64,000 nt of DNA from Sphingobium fluviale (lineage in GTDB: Bacteria; Pseudomonadota; Alphaproteobacteria; Sphingomonadales; Sphingomonadaceae): positions 26,313 through 90,312 of the forward strand of contig NZ_SBKP01000012.1 in the NCBI RefSeq assembly GCF_004122115.1. Direction: 5' to 3'. Every line of letters starts with the position of its first letter. The first letter of the stretch is position 1. The translations under genes were made by a program, and so were the position numbers. The notes under the pieces are model-generated. The model did not search any database, was not told the origin of the DNA, and saw only the letters and a program-made list of their open reading frames with translations. This document shows positions 19,644-28,759 of this stretch, in pieces.

Positions 19644-20432
19644 ATGAGCCTGTCCGACGATCTTGCCCTCGCCCATGCCCTCGCCGATGCGGCGGGCGCC
19701 GCCATTCGCCCCTTTTTCCGCGCGCGTTTCGATACGGATTATAAGGCCGACACTTCGCCTGTGACCGAGGCAGACCGTGCCGCCGAGGCCGCCATACGCG
19801 CGATTCTGGAGCGCGAGCGGCCCGCTGACGGCATCATAGGTGAGGAATATGGCGCGGTGCGCGAGGAGGCGGAGCGGGTGTGGATCCTCGATCCGATCGA
19901 CGGCACCAAGAGCTTCATTGCCGGGCGGCCGATCTTCGGTTCGCTGATCGCGCTTACTACCGGCGGCTGGCCGGTGCTTGGCATCATCGACCAACCGATC
20001 GCCAAGGAACGCTGGGCAGGCGCGGCGGGCCAGGCGACCACGCATAACGGCCATGTGGTAAAGACCCGCGCCTGCCGCGAACTGTCGCAGGCAATTCTTG
20101 CTTCCACCGGGCCGCAATATTTCCCGCATCCCACCGGCGAAGCCTTCGCCCATCTCGCGCGCGATTGCCGCGACACGGTGTGGGGCGGGGACTGCTATAA
20201 TTATGGGCTGGTGGCGAGCGGCCATATCGACATCGTGGTCGAGGCCGGGCTGAAGCTGCATGACATCGCGGCGCTGGTGCCTGTGGTGGAGGGCGCGGGT
20301 GGGCGCATGTGCGACTGGCAGGGCGATCCCTTGACCGACACCAGCGACGGCAAGGTCATCGCACTGGGCGACCCCGCGCGGCTCGATGATGTGCTGGAGG
20401 CGCTGCACGAGGGGCACCATCACCACCACTGA
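19644..20432 (+). CDS. hisN: Histidinol-phosphatase, inositol monophosphatase family
   Basis: This enzyme is predicted to dephosphorylate histidinol phosphate in histidine synthesis. The 262-aa product has the Mg-dependent IMPase motifs: GEEYG (metal-binding Glu, about 66), WILDPIDGTKSFIAGRPIFGSLIAL (about 85-109) and WGGDCYNYGLVASGHIDIVVEAGLKLHDIAALVPVVEGAGG near the C-terminus. The GTKSFIAGRP form and the CYNYG site are typical of HisN-type enzymes rather than true inositol phosphatases. Its last residues are a natural run of five histidines before TGA. It is upstream of rpmI. Confidence 0.88.
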   Translation: MSLSDDLALAHALADAAGAAIRPFFRARFDTDYKADTSPVTEADRAAEAAIRAILERERPADGIIGEEYGAVREEAERVWILDPIDGTKSFIAGRPIFGSLIALTTGGWPVLGIIDQPIAKERWAGAAGQATTHNGHVVKTRACRELSQAILASTGPQYFPHPTGEAFAHLARDCRDTVWGGDCYNYGLVASGHIDIVVEAGLKLHDIAALVPVVEGAGGRMCDWQGDPLTDTSDGKVIALGDPARLDDVLEALHEGHHHHH

Positions 20433-20436
20433 ACGC

Positions 20437-20465
20437 TTGCCAAAGCGGGGCTTGGCCCCTATAGG
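20437..20465 (+). promoter_or_regulatory. Possible rpmI-rplT promoter
   Basis: TTGCCA (20437-20442), a 17-base spacer and TATAGG (20460-20465), just after the hisN stop and 112 bases before rpmI. The match is only fair. Confidence 0.4.
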
Positions 20466-20577
20466 CGCGCCTTCGTCCAGCGTGCTGGATGATTCTTGAT
20501 GGGACGAGCAGGCTGATAGGGCTGCCTTGTTTGTCCGCAAACGTCAAAGGCTTATGGCCTCAACGAAGGAGACGAAA

Positions 20578-20781
20578 ATGCCCAAGCTCAAGACCAAGAG
20601 CGGTGTGAAGAAGCGCTTCAAATTCACCGCGACCGGCAAGGTGAAGCATGGCGTCGCTGGCAAGCGGCACCGCCTCATCAGCCACAATGCCAAGTATATC
20701 CGCCAGAACCGTGGCACTTCCGTGCTCGCCGATGCCGACGTGGCTCACGTCCGCCTCTGGGCGCCCTACGGCCTCAAGTAA
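20578..20781 (+). CDS. rpmI: 50S ribosomal protein L35
   Basis: A 67-aa basic ribosomal protein of the large subunit. The sequence [20 protein letters not shown] then [17 protein letters not shown] is diagnostic. The ATG at 20578 has AAGGAG with the right spacing; a longer frame from 20527 is spurious. rplT follows after 13 bp, so L35 and L20 form the usual pair. infC, often upstream, is absent here. The 145-bp leader to hisN could hold the autoregulatory target of L20, but I could not identify a structure. Confidence 0.98.
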   Translation: MPKLKTKSGVKKRFKFTATGKVKHGVAGKRHRLISHNAKYIRQNRGTSVLADADVAHVRLWAPYGLK

Positions 20782-20794
20782 GGAGTAGAGAGAG

Positions 20795-21154
20795 ATGGCA
20801 CGCGTCAAACGGGGCACCACCACCCGCGCCAAGCACAAGAATATCTTGGAGCAGGCAAAAGGCTATTATGGCCGCCGCAAGAACACGATCCGCATCGCCC
20901 GTCAGGCCGTCGAGAAGGCCGGGCAATATGCCTATCGCGATCGCAAGGTTAAGAAGCGCAGTTTCCGCGCCCTGTGGATCCAGCGCATCAACGCCGCCGT
21001 GCGCATGGAAGGCCTGACCTACGGCCAGTTCATGCACGGCCTCAAGCTCGCAGGAGTCGAACTGGACCGGAAGGTCCTCGCCGACATCGCGATGCACGAG
21101 GGCGAGGCGTTTAAGGGCATCGTGGCGCAGGCCAAGAGCGCCCTTCCGGCCTGA
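20795..21154 (+). CDS. rplT: 50S ribosomal protein L20
   Basis: A 119-aa early-assembly 23S rRNA-binding protein, also a translational autoregulator of the rpmI-rplT unit in other bacteria. The N-terminal basic extension [20 protein letters not shown], the helix [20 protein letters not shown] and [21 protein letters not shown] are diagnostic. It starts 13 bp after rpmI with an AGGAG site, and an intrinsic terminator follows 22 bp after the stop. Length is normal. Confidence 0.98.
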   Translation: MARVKRGTTTRAKHKNILEQAKGYYGRRKNTIRIARQAVEKAGQYAYRDRKVKKRSFRALWIQRINAAVRMEGLTYGQFMHGLKLAGVELDRKVLADIAMHEGEAFKGIVAQAKSALPA

Positions 21155-21176
21155 TAGATGCAGAAGCAGGTTATAG

Positions 21177-21208
21177 AGCGCCGGGGGTTATCCTTCGGCG
21201 CTTTTTTT
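21177..21208 (+). terminator. Intrinsic terminator of rpmI-rplT
   Basis: AGCGCCG (21177-21183) pairs with CGGCGCT (21196-21202) around a 12-base loop, followed directly by seven Ts. Confidence 0.85.
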
Positions 21209-21229
21209 GCCCAGATGTTACTCTGGGAT

Positions 21230-21904
21230 TTATCGAGACATTGCGCTCGACGCCGCCTGAATCGCTTCATTGTCCCAGAAGGCCTTGCCGCACGCCGGTC
21301 CCCGCGCGGCAATGCCCGCGGCGGCTTCTGTCGCACGCTGGGCAAAATCCTCGCCGTCGAGTGCAACGATGGACCGCTTGCCCAGGCGTTTTTCGCTCAT
21401 CACGATCCGCCCGCGGTCCATACGGACGAACTGCATGGCTTCTTCCTGCAGCGAGGCAGCAAGAGCAGTAGAAATCTTGCAAAGCGTGGCGGCGTCGCGA
21501 ATTTTTCCGCTGGCGGCGGCGGGTAACGCCTCGGTGGGTGCGGGCGGCGAGCCGCCATCGGGCTTCAGCACGCCCATCTTGTCCAACGCGTCGCAATCAT
21601 TCTGGGTCAGCGTCGCGGGCGGCAGCCACACTACCGTGGGAATCGCGCCCGTGCGCACGACGATTCGGCCGGTACGTGGATCGCGGACATTATAGGCCGG
21701 GCTTTGCATATCGGGCGGTCCGATATACCCCGCACGGACATTCACGAAGCAGGTCAACACCTTACCGTCCGAGAGCTGCACCCTGCCGCGCACCTTCGGG
21801 TTGAGGCCCGCCTGCGCGGCTGCTTTCATCTCGTCAAGAAATTTCGGCCCCGCCATCGCCGGTGCGGCGGTGCTCATGATCAGACACGCGACAATAAAAC
21901 GCAT
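21230..21904 (-). CDS. Secreted protein of unknown function
   Basis: A 224-aa product with a clear signal peptide ([19 protein letters not shown], cleavage near residue 18). The mature part holds three spaced cysteines that could pair (CFVN at about 52, NDCDAL and TLCKIS), and a proline-rich stretch ([17 protein letters not shown]) that divides it in two. No family was recognised. It is convergent with rplT and divergent from pheS, with 77 bp to the pheS start. Periplasmic location is inferred from the signal only. Confidence 0.65.
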   Translation of the reverse strand: MRFIVACLIMSTAAPAMAGPKFLDEMKAAAQAGLNPKVRGRVQLSDGKVLTCFVNVRAGYIGPPDMQSPAYNVRDPRTGRIVVRTGAIPTVVWLPPATLTQNDCDALDKMGVLKPDGGSPPAPTEALPAAASGKIRDAATLCKISTALAASLQEEAMQFVRMDRGRIVMSEKRLGKRSIVALDGEDFAQRATEAAAGIAARGPACGKAFWDNEAIQAASSAMSR

Positions 21905-21981
21905 TGCTCGTCCCCCACGGTCTCAGCATCATAATGCAAAGGCTTCTTTTCGTCGCGGGCAAAATCCGCTACCCGCGCGCC

Positions 21982-23076
21982 ATGACTGAAGTAAAAGCAT
22001 TGCAAGCAGGCCTGCTGGCCGAAATCGAACGGGCCGACACGCTGGCGCAGGTCGAGGAATTGCGCGTCGGCGCGCTGGGCAAGTCTGGCGTGGTGACGGC
22101 ACTGTTGAAGACTTTGGGCGGCATGTCTCCCGAAGAGCGGCTCGAAAAAGGCCCGCCGATCCAGGATTTGCGCGAGAGTGTGACCGCAGCCATCGCAGCG
22201 CGCAAGGCCGCGCTGGAGGCAGAGGAGCTGAACGCCCGCCTAGCGTCCGAGCGGCTGGACATGACGCTCCCCGCAGAGACCGCGCCGCAGGGCAGCGTGC
22301 ATCCCGTCTCTCAGGTGATGGACGAGCTGGCGGAAATCTTCGCGGACCTGGGCTTTGCCGTCGCCACCGGGCCGGAGATAGAGGACGACTGGCAGAATTT
22401 CACCGCGCTCAACATCCCGGAGACGCACCCGGCGCGCGCGATGCACGACACCTTCTATTTCCCGGACAAGGACGCGCAAGGCCGCGCCATGTTGTTGCGT
22501 ACGCATACCTCGCCGGTCCAGATCCGCACCATGACGTCAAACCCGCCGCCGATCCGCATCATCGCGCCGGGGCGGGTTTATCGCTCTGACTCGGATGCGA
22601 CACATACGCCGATGTTCCACCAGATCGAGGGACTGGTGATCGACAAGGGTATTCACTTGGGCCACCTCAAATGGACGCTGGAGACATTCCTCAAGGCCTT
22701 CTTCGAGCGCGATGACATCACGCTGCGGCTACGCCCCAGCTATTTCCCGTTCACCGAGCCTTCGGTGGAGGTCGATGTGGGCTATACCATCGAGAAAGGC
22801 CAGCGCGTGATCGGCGGCAGCGGCGACGCGCCCGGCGGCGGCTGGATGGAGGTACTCGGCAGTGGCATGGTTCACCGCAAAGTCATCGAGAATTGCGGGC
22901 TGGACCCGGACGAGTGGCAGGGCTTTGCCTTCGGCACCGGGGTCGATCGGCTCGCAATGCTGAAATATGGCATGAACGACCTGCGCGCCTTTTTTGACGG
23001 CGATTTGAGGTGGCTGAGGCATTATGGGTTCAGTGCCTTGGATGTGCCCACGCTTTCGGGGGGAGTAGGCGCATGA
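21982..23076 (+). CDS. pheS: Phenylalanyl-tRNA synthetase alpha subunit
   Basis: The catalytic subunit of the (alpha-beta)2 PheRS. The 364-aa product has an N-terminal coiled coil (1-90) and the class II core: [43 protein letters not shown] (motif 2) and [14 protein letters not shown]...[17 protein letters not shown] (motif 3). The start at 21982 gives [11 protein letters not shown]; the frame open to 21904 is not needed. pheT lies 124 bp downstream, an unusually wide gap that holds a double palindrome. No phenylalanine-rich leader peptide was found upstream. Confidence 0.97.
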   Translation: MTEVKALQAGLLAEIERADTLAQVEELRVGALGKSGVVTALLKTLGGMSPEERLEKGPPIQDLRESVTAAIAARKAALEAEELNARLASERLDMTLPAETAPQGSVHPVSQVMDELAEIFADLGFAVATGPEIEDDWQNFTALNIPETHPARAMHDTFYFPDKDAQGRAMLLRTHTSPVQIRTMTSNPPPIRIIAPGRVYRSDSDATHTPMFHQIEGLVIDKGIHLGHLKWTLETFLKAFFERDDITLRLRPSYFPFTEPSVEVDVGYTIEKGQRVIGGSGDAPGGGWMEVLGSGMVHRKVIENCGLDPDEWQGFAFGTGVDRLAMLKYGMNDLRAFFDGDLRWLRHYGFSALDVPTLSGGVGA

Positions 23077-23097
23077 CAGCTTTTCGGGTGCCTTTCT

Positions 23098-23174
23098 GTG
23101 TTCCTGCGGAGGCAGGAACCCAGGATTCGGAGTGCGGCGCTTGGGGCTCTGGGCTCCTGCTTGCGCAGGAGCAC
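23098..23174. repeat. Double palindrome (REP/BIME-like) between pheS and pheT
   Basis: The arms 23098-23123 and 23149-23174 match as reverse complements at 22 of 26 positions, and each arm is itself a hairpin (GTTCCTGC-GGAG-GCAGGAAC and GCTCCTGC-TTGC-GCAGGAGC). Differences between arms are compensated within each hairpin. The form is that of a bacterial interspersed palindromic element, here inside an operon. Confidence 0.75.
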
Positions 23175-23200
23175 GGGTTACTCGCGAGGGAGATACACGC

Positions 23201-25585
23201 ATGAAATTCTCCCTCTCCTGGCTCACATATTATCTCGATACACAGGCCGATCTCGATACGATCCTCAAGACGCTCAATGCCATTGGCCTTGAGGTAGAGG
23301 GTGTCGAGAACCCGGCGGAGAAGCTCAGCGGCTTCAAGGTCGCGAAAGTGCTCACCGCCGCGCCGCACCCGCAGGCCGACAAGCTTCAGGTGCTGACCGT
23401 CGATCAGGGCGACGGAAACCCGCTGCAGGTCGTGTGCGGCGCGCCCAATGCGCGGGCGGGCCTCGTCGGCGTGTTCGGCGTCGAGGGCGCGGTGGTGCCC
23501 GCGAATGGCATGGTGCTGCGTAAGGCGGCGATTCGCGGCGTCGAGTCGAACGGCATGATGTGCTCCACACGCGAGCTGGAGCTGGGCGATGACCATGATG
23601 GCATCATAGAGCTGCCCGCTGACGCGCCCGTCGGCGCGGCGTTTGCGGACTATGCCAAGCTCGACGACCCGGTGATCGACATTTCGGTGACGCCCAACCG
23701 TCAGGATTGCATGGGCGTGATGGGCATCGCGCGGGATCTGGCGGCGGCGGGCCTTGGGGTTTTCAAGCCGGTCGATGTGCCTGCCATCGCGGGCGACTAT
23801 CCCTGCCCGGTCGAGATTCGCACCGACGATCCGGCGGGCTGCCCGGCTTTTTATGGCCGCGTGATCCGGGGCGTGAAAAACGGCCCGTCACCCGAATGGA
23901 TGCAGGCGCGCCTCAAGGCGATCGGCCAGCGGCCGATCTCCGCGCTCGTCGATTGCACCAACTATCTGATGTTCGCCTGCGGGCGGCCGGCGCACGCCTA
24001 TGATCTGGCGAAGCTTTCCGGCCCGGTCGTCGCGCGCCGCGCCCTTGAAGGCGAGCGCATGACCGCGCTCAACGGCAAGGACTATGCCCTCACCCCGGAT
24101 ATGACGGTGATTGCCGATGACGCAGGCGTGCATGACATCGCCGGGATCATGGGCGGCGAACATTCGGGCTGCGCGGATGGCACGACCGACGTGCTGCTCG
24201 AAATCGCCTATTTCACGCCGGAACACATCGCCCGCACGGGGCAGGCGTTGCAGCTCACGTCTGATGCGCGCACCCGCTTCGAGCGGGGTGTGGACCCGGC
24301 GTTTCTCGATGATGCGCTCAATCTGTTGACGGACCTGATCCTGCAGACCTGCGGCGGCAGCGCCAGCGAAGTGGTGCGCGCGGGCGAACCGCCGGTTGCG
24401 CGGCGCAACTTTTCCTATGATCCGGCGCAAACCCTGAAGATTGCGGGCGTTGACCTCGCGGCGGATGCGCAACATGCAATCCTTGAAAAGCTGGGCTTTG
24501 AGGTAAGTGCGGACTGGGCGATCGCCGTGCCAACCTGGCGGCGCGATATCGATGGCGCGGCGGATATCGTCGAGGAGGTGGTGCGCATCCACGGCCTTGG
24601 CAATGTGCCCTCTACGCCACTGCCGCGCGCGCCCGGCGTGGCGAAGCCCACGGCAACGCCCGACCAACTGACCGAGCGCCGCGCCCGCCGCGCCGCCGCC
24701 GCGCGGGGGCTGAGCGAGGCGATCAACTGGAGCTTCATTTCCGAGAAGGAGGCGGCGTCTGTGGGCGGGGGCGACTGGACGCTCGCCAACCCGATCAGCG
24801 AAGACCTAAAGGTCATGCGCCCCTCGCTGCTCCCCGGCCTGCTCTCGGCCGCGCGGCGCAACATGGACCGGGGTGCGGCATCCGTGCGTTTGTTCGAGAT
24901 CGGGCGGCGCTATTTCCGCGCGGAGGATGGCAGCAGCATCGAGAAGCTGACGCTGGGCATAGTGATGGCGGGCGAGAAAAGCCCGCGCGGCTGGCAAACA
25001 GGCAAGGCGCGCAGCTTCGATGCGTTCGATGCGAAGGCCGAGGCGCTGGCGCTGCTCGGCGCTGCGGGCGCGCCGGTGGCAAATCTGCAAATGTTTGGCG
25101 AGGCTGGCGGCAACTATCATCCCGGCCAGTCCGGCACCTTGCGGCTGGGGCCAAAGACGGTGCTGGCGGAATATGGCGTGCTGCACCCAGCGCTCACCAA
25201 GGCGTTTGACCTTGGCGGCACGGTGGTTGTGGCGCAGCTTTTCCTCGATGCGATACCGGCGAAACGCAGGACCGGGTTCATGCGCGCGCCCTATGCGCCG
25301 CCCGCATTGCAGGCGATAACGCGCGACTTCGCGTTCCTTGTGCCCGAAGCGCTGGAGGCCGATGCACTGGTGCGCGCCGTGAAAGGCGCCGACAAGAAGA
25401 GCATCGTCGATGCGCGGTTATTCGATCTGTTCACCGGCGCGGGCGTGGAGCCGGGGATGAAATCGCTGGCGGTGGAGATCACGCTGCAACCCGGTGAGAA
25501 AAGCTTCACCGAGGAAGAGCTTGCCGGGATCAGCGCTGCGGTGGTGAAGGCGGCGGAGAAGCTGGGCGGGGTTTTGCGGGGCTAA
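23201..25585 (+). CDS. pheT: Phenylalanyl-tRNA synthetase beta subunit
   Basis: The 794-aa beta subunit, which forms the holoenzyme with PheS and edits mischarged tRNA. In order: N-terminal MKFSLSWLTYYLDT, the EMAP-like tRNA-binding OB domain (about 40-150, ADKLQVLTVDQGDG...VVCGAPNARAG), B3/B4 editing domain, B5 domain (YDPAQTLKIAGVDL), the catalytic-like core (INWSFISEKEAASVG, LANPISEDLKVMRPSLLPGLL) and the C-terminal anticodon-binding FDX-ACB domain from about 700. The start at 23201 has GAGGGAGA upstream. The last 56 bp overlap the convergent LOG gene. Confidence 0.97.
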   Translation: MKFSLSWLTYYLDTQADLDTILKTLNAIGLEVEGVENPAEKLSGFKVAKVLTAAPHPQADKLQVLTVDQGDGNPLQVVCGAPNARAGLVGVFGVEGAVVPANGMVLRKAAIRGVESNGMMCSTRELELGDDHDGIIELPADAPVGAAFADYAKLDDPVIDISVTPNRQDCMGVMGIARDLAAAGLGVFKPVDVPAIAGDYPCPVEIRTDDPAGCPAFYGRVIRGVKNGPSPEWMQARLKAIGQRPISALVDCTNYLMFACGRPAHAYDLAKLSGPVVARRALEGERMTALNGKDYALTPDMTVIADDAGVHDIAGIMGGEHSGCADGTTDVLLEIAYFTPEHIARTGQALQLTSDARTRFERGVDPAFLDDALNLLTDLILQTCGGSASEVVRAGEPPVARRNFSYDPAQTLKIAGVDLAADAQHAILEKLGFEVSADWAIAVPTWRRDIDGAADIVEEVVRIHGLGNVPSTPLPRAPGVAKPTATPDQLTERRARRAAAARGLSEAINWSFISEKEAASVGGGDWTLANPISEDLKVMRPSLLPGLLSAARRNMDRGAASVRLFEIGRRYFRAEDGSSIEKLTLGIVMAGEKSPRGWQTGKARSFDAFDAKAEALALLGAAGAPVANLQMFGEAGGNYHPGQSGTLRLGPKTVLAEYGVLHPALTKAFDLGGTVVVAQLFLDAIPAKRRTGFMRAPYAPPALQAITRDFAFLVPEALEADALVRAVKGADKKSIVDARLFDLFTGAGVEPGMKSLAVEITLQPGEKSFTEEELAGISAAVVKAAEKLGGVLRG

Positions 25586-26156
25586 TCCCCACCAGCGGCT
25601 CGTGCGGCTCATAACGTTCCATCGCATCGAGCAGCGTGGGCAGGCTGTCCCGCGCGATGATGATGCCTGTATGAGCCGGGCGGATGAAGCCGCTAGTCGC
25701 CATCTGACCGTAAAAGGCGATCAGCGCATCATAAAAGCCGCCCATATTGAGCAGGCCGACCGGCTTGTCATGATAGCCGAGCTGCGCCCAACTCACCGCC
25801 TCCCATAGTTCGTCCATCGTGCCCACCCCGCCGGGCAGCGTGAGAAACCCGTCCGCCAGCGTGGTGAACAGCGCCTTGCGGCTGTGCATATCGGGCACGA
25901 TATGCAGCGCACTCAAGCCCTGATGCGCTAGCTCTGCATGGACCAGCGCTTCAGGGATCACGCCCGTCACCTCGCCCCCAGCGCCCAGCGCGCCATCGGC
26001 CAGCGCGCCCATCATCCCGACATTTCCGCCACCATAGACGATCGCGACACCCCAGCGCGCCAGCTGCGCGCCCACATCACGCGCGCATTCCAGAAACTCC
26101 GGGCTATTGCCCGTTGATGAGCCGCAATAGACCGCCAGACTCGTCAGTTTCCTCAA
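25530..26156 (-). CDS. LOG family protein (TIGR00730)
   Basis: A 208-aa Rossmann-fold protein of the lysine-decarboxylase-like/LOG family. Characterised members hydrolyse nucleoside 5'-monophosphates, for example the cytokinin-activating phosphoribohydrolase. Visible motifs are VYCGSSTGNSPEF, YGGGNVGMMGALADGAL, the HSRKA region and the signature PGGVGTMDELWEAV. Its ATG overlaps the crtI stop as ATGA, so the two are coupled. The 3' end overlaps pheT by 56 bp on the opposite strand. The true substrate in this organism is not known. Confidence 0.9.
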   Translation of the reverse strand: MRKLTSLAVYCGSSTGNSPEFLECARDVGAQLARWGVAIVYGGGNVGMMGALADGALGAGGEVTGVIPEALVHAELAHQGLSALHIVPDMHSRKALFTTLADGFLTLPGGVGTMDELWEAVSWAQLGYHDKPVGLLNMGGFYDALIAFYGQMATSGFIRPAHTGIIIARDSLPTLLDAMERYEPHEPLVGISPAKPRPASPPPSPPQR

Positions 26157-27661
26157 AGGCTTTCCTCCATCATCGCCTGCGCCGCCAGCCGCGCCCCGCC
26201 CAGCACGCAGGGGATGCCAGCGCCAGGGTGCGCGCCCGCCCCGACCAGATACAGGTTGCGCACCACCGCGTCGCGTGCCTGTGGGCGCAGCCTCAGGCTC
26301 TGGCTGTTCAAGGGTGCGAGCGAGAAGGCGCTGCCCAGATGCGCGCGCATATCCGCCGCGAAATCATTGGGCGCGACGTGAAATTGCGTGACGATGCGCG
26401 TATGAATATCGGGGATAAGCCGCTGCCCGATCTCGTCCAAGATCCGCCGGGCATAGAGCGGCGCCATATGACCCCAGTCGATCGGCAGCTTGCCGGTGTG
26501 CGGCACGGGGACCAGCGCGCTGAACACCGAGCAGCCTTCGGGCGCCAGGCTGGGGTCTGTCACGCTGGCATGGTTGAGGATGATCATCTGATCAGCGGGC
26601 AGTACGCCATGCTGGAAAACATCAGTCAGCCACTCTTGATAGTGTGGCCCAAACAGCACGCTGCGATGCGGGATGCCGGGCCAGCTACCGCGTATGCCGA
26701 AATGCACCGCAAAGAGCGCGGGCGACCACTGCTTGCGCGCCAGCTTCTCCGTCTTGCGCGGCCCGCGCGGATGCTGGCCCAGCAGATCACGATAGCTGTG
26801 CATCAGGTCCGCATTGCTCGCGACGAGATCGGCGTCGCCGCGCCATCCGCCCTGCGTGACGACGCCGGTGGCCTGATCGCCCCTCATCTCTATGCGCGAT
26901 ACCGGATCGCCCAGCCGGATCACGCCGCCGATCCGCTCGAACAGCGCGACCATCGCCATCACCAGCTTGTTGAACCCGCCGCGCGGATGCCACAGGCCGG
27001 TGTCCCGCTCCAACCGGTGCCGCCACCCGTGCAGCGCGCTAACCTCCAGCGGGTTGCCGCCCGCGAGCAGCGTATGAAAAGAAAAGGCCTGCCGCAGCCT
27101 GTCGTTGCCGATCTGGCTCGCCACCAGCCCATATACGGAGCGCCAGCCCTGATGATGCGCCAGCGGGGGAAGCGCCTTCAGCATCGACCGCATATCCGGG
27201 AAGGCCATGCGCCCCAGCCGCCCCGGCCCCTCGCGGAGGGCCTCGCCGCCATAGTCGAGCAGCCGCTGCGCGCCCGCCAGATCCCGGCCGTCGAGCTGCG
27301 CTATGGCCTGCCGCATCGCCGCGTCGTCTGCGCTCAGGTCCAGCTGCGCACCATCGGGCCAGCTCAAGCGCCAGAGTGGGGCGACCGGCTCCAGCGTGAC
27401 ATCCGCCGCCATATCCTGCCCCGAAAGGCGCCACAGCTCGGCGAAACTGTCAGGGTCCGTGATCGTGACCGGCCCGGCATCGAATACAAACCCCTCGCGC
27501 GCTTGCCAGCTGGCGCAGCCGCCGGGGCGCTCCCGCGCTTCGAGGATGGTGGTGGAAACACCCGCCGATTGCAGACGGATGCCCAGCGCCAGCCCGCCCA
27601 GCCCCGCGCCGATGACGATGGCGCGCTTGCCCGGCGGGCGCGGTTCCAGGGGCGCTGTCAT
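26153..27661 (-). CDS. crtI: Phytoene desaturase CrtI
   Basis: A FAD-dependent desaturase of carotenoid synthesis that converts phytoene to lycopene or neurosporene. The 502-aa product has the dinucleotide motif VIGAGLGGLALGIRLQSAG (about 16-34) followed by EARERPGGCASW, the central GGFNKLVMAMVALFERIGGVIRL, and the C-terminal FAD block NLYLVGAGAHPGAGIPCVLGGARLAAQAM. No crtB or cyclase is adjacent, so the rest of the pathway is elsewhere. The gene overlaps the following LOG gene by ATGA. Pigmentation fits a sphingomonad. Confidence 0.93.
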   Translation of the reverse strand: MTAPLEPRPPGKRAIVIGAGLGGLALGIRLQSAGVSTTILEARERPGGCASWQAREGFVFDAGPVTITDPDSFAELWRLSGQDMAADVTLEPVAPLWRLSWPDGAQLDLSADDAAMRQAIAQLDGRDLAGAQRLLDYGGEALREGPGRLGRMAFPDMRSMLKALPPLAHHQGWRSVYGLVASQIGNDRLRQAFSFHTLLAGGNPLEVSALHGWRHRLERDTGLWHPRGGFNKLVMAMVALFERIGGVIRLGDPVSRIEMRGDQATGVVTQGGWRGDADLVASNADLMHSYRDLLGQHPRGPRKTEKLARKQWSPALFAVHFGIRGSWPGIPHRSVLFGPHYQEWLTDVFQHGVLPADQMIILNHASVTDPSLAPEGCSVFSALVPVPHTGKLPIDWGHMAPLYARRILDEIGQRLIPDIHTRIVTQFHVAPNDFAADMRAHLGSAFSLAPLNSQSLRLRPQARDAVVRNLYLVGAGAHPGAGIPCVLGGARLAAQAMMEESL

Positions 27662-27775
27662 GCGCGGGCCGGTCTCACCACAGCTTGCATGGCGCCCTTA
27701 TGCGCATACCGGCGCGCCGAGACAAGCCCGCGCGAGAGATTGACGTCAATGCGGCAGGAGGCGTAGTCAACGCCC

Positions 27776-28708
27776 ATGAGCACCGCCCCACCCGAACATA
27801 CCCATTATTACGACCATATCTATCTGCCGCACACGCATGAGCGCAACGCGCGGCGCACCAACTGGGTTATCGGCCTCACCATGGTGACGATGGCGGTGGA
27901 AATTGCGGCGGGATGGCTCACCGGCTCGATGGCGCTGCTGGCCGATGGCTTTCACATGGCGACCCACGCGGGCGCGCTGGCGATAGCGGCGCTGGCCTAT
28001 GGCTTTGCCCGCCGCCACGCACGCAACGCCCGCTTTACCTTCGGCACCGGCAAGGTGGGAGATCTGGCGGGGTTCGCCTCCGCGATATTGCTGGCGGTGG
28101 CGGCGCTGGGGATTGCGGCGGAATCGACGGCGCGGCTTTTTCATCTGCGAAGAATTGATTTTGACGAGGCGTTGCTGGTGGCGGCCATCGGGCTGGCGGT
28201 GAACCTCATCAGCGCATGGATGCTGATGGATCGCCATGACCACAGCCATAATCATGCCCACGACCATCATCATGCCCACGCCGATACCAATTTGCGTGCC
28301 GCCTATCTCCATGTGCTCGCCGATGCGCTGACCTCGGTTGCGGCGATCGCAGCCTTGCTGGGTGGGCGCTATCTCGGATGGCTGTGGCTCGATCCGCTGA
28401 TCGGCATTGCCGGCGCGCTGATCATTTTGCGCTGGGCATGGGGGCTGATGCGCGATGCGGCCGCCATATTGCTGGACACCGCCGAGCCGGAACATGCCGC
28501 CGCAATCGAGCGGATCGTGACGGAAGCAGGCGGTGGGATAGCGGACCTGCATGTCTGGCGTTTGGGGCCGCATGCACACGCCGCCATCGTCAGCCTTGTG
28601 GGGGAGGCGGGCGATGCGCAGGCGATCCGCCACGCCATCCATGCCCTGCCGCACTTCGTGCATGTGACGGTGGAGCGCCAACCGGGAACAAGCCTTGCCA
28701 GCCGTTAA
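27776..28708 (+). CDS. dmeF: Cation diffusion facilitator, DmeF-type metal exporter
   Basis: A 310-aa proton-coupled divalent metal exporter of the CDF family. It has six predicted transmembrane segments with the metal site DGFHM in TM2 (LLADGFHMATH, a His-Asp pattern) and HVLADALTSVAAI in TM5. A His-rich cytoplasmic loop lies between TM4 and TM5 (DRHDHSHNHAHDHHHAHAD), and the His-rich N-terminus (EHTHYYDHIYLPHTHERNARRT) is typical of DmeF proteins, which handle cobalt and nickel. No RcnR-like regulator is next to it. The metal is inferred from the subfamily. Confidence 0.9.
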   Translation: MSTAPPEHTHYYDHIYLPHTHERNARRTNWVIGLTMVTMAVEIAAGWLTGSMALLADGFHMATHAGALAIAALAYGFARRHARNARFTFGTGKVGDLAGFASAILLAVAALGIAAESTARLFHLRRIDFDEALLVAAIGLAVNLISAWMLMDRHDHSHNHAHDHHHAHADTNLRAAYLHVLADALTSVAAIAALLGGRYLGWLWLDPLIGIAGALIILRWAWGLMRDAAAILLDTAEPEHAAAIERIVTEAGGGIADLHVWRLGPHAHAAIVSLVGEAGDAQAIRHAIHALPHFVHVTVERQPGTSLASR

Positions 28709-28759
28709 CCTCGGACAAAGACCGGAATTTTAACGATATGCGCGCAGCATTGGCATATC

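Noticed and set aside
21904..21981. Possible phenylalanine leader peptide before pheS
   Set aside because: The upstream codons contain only scattered Phe (RLLFVAGK), with no Phe run and no terminator-type hairpin.
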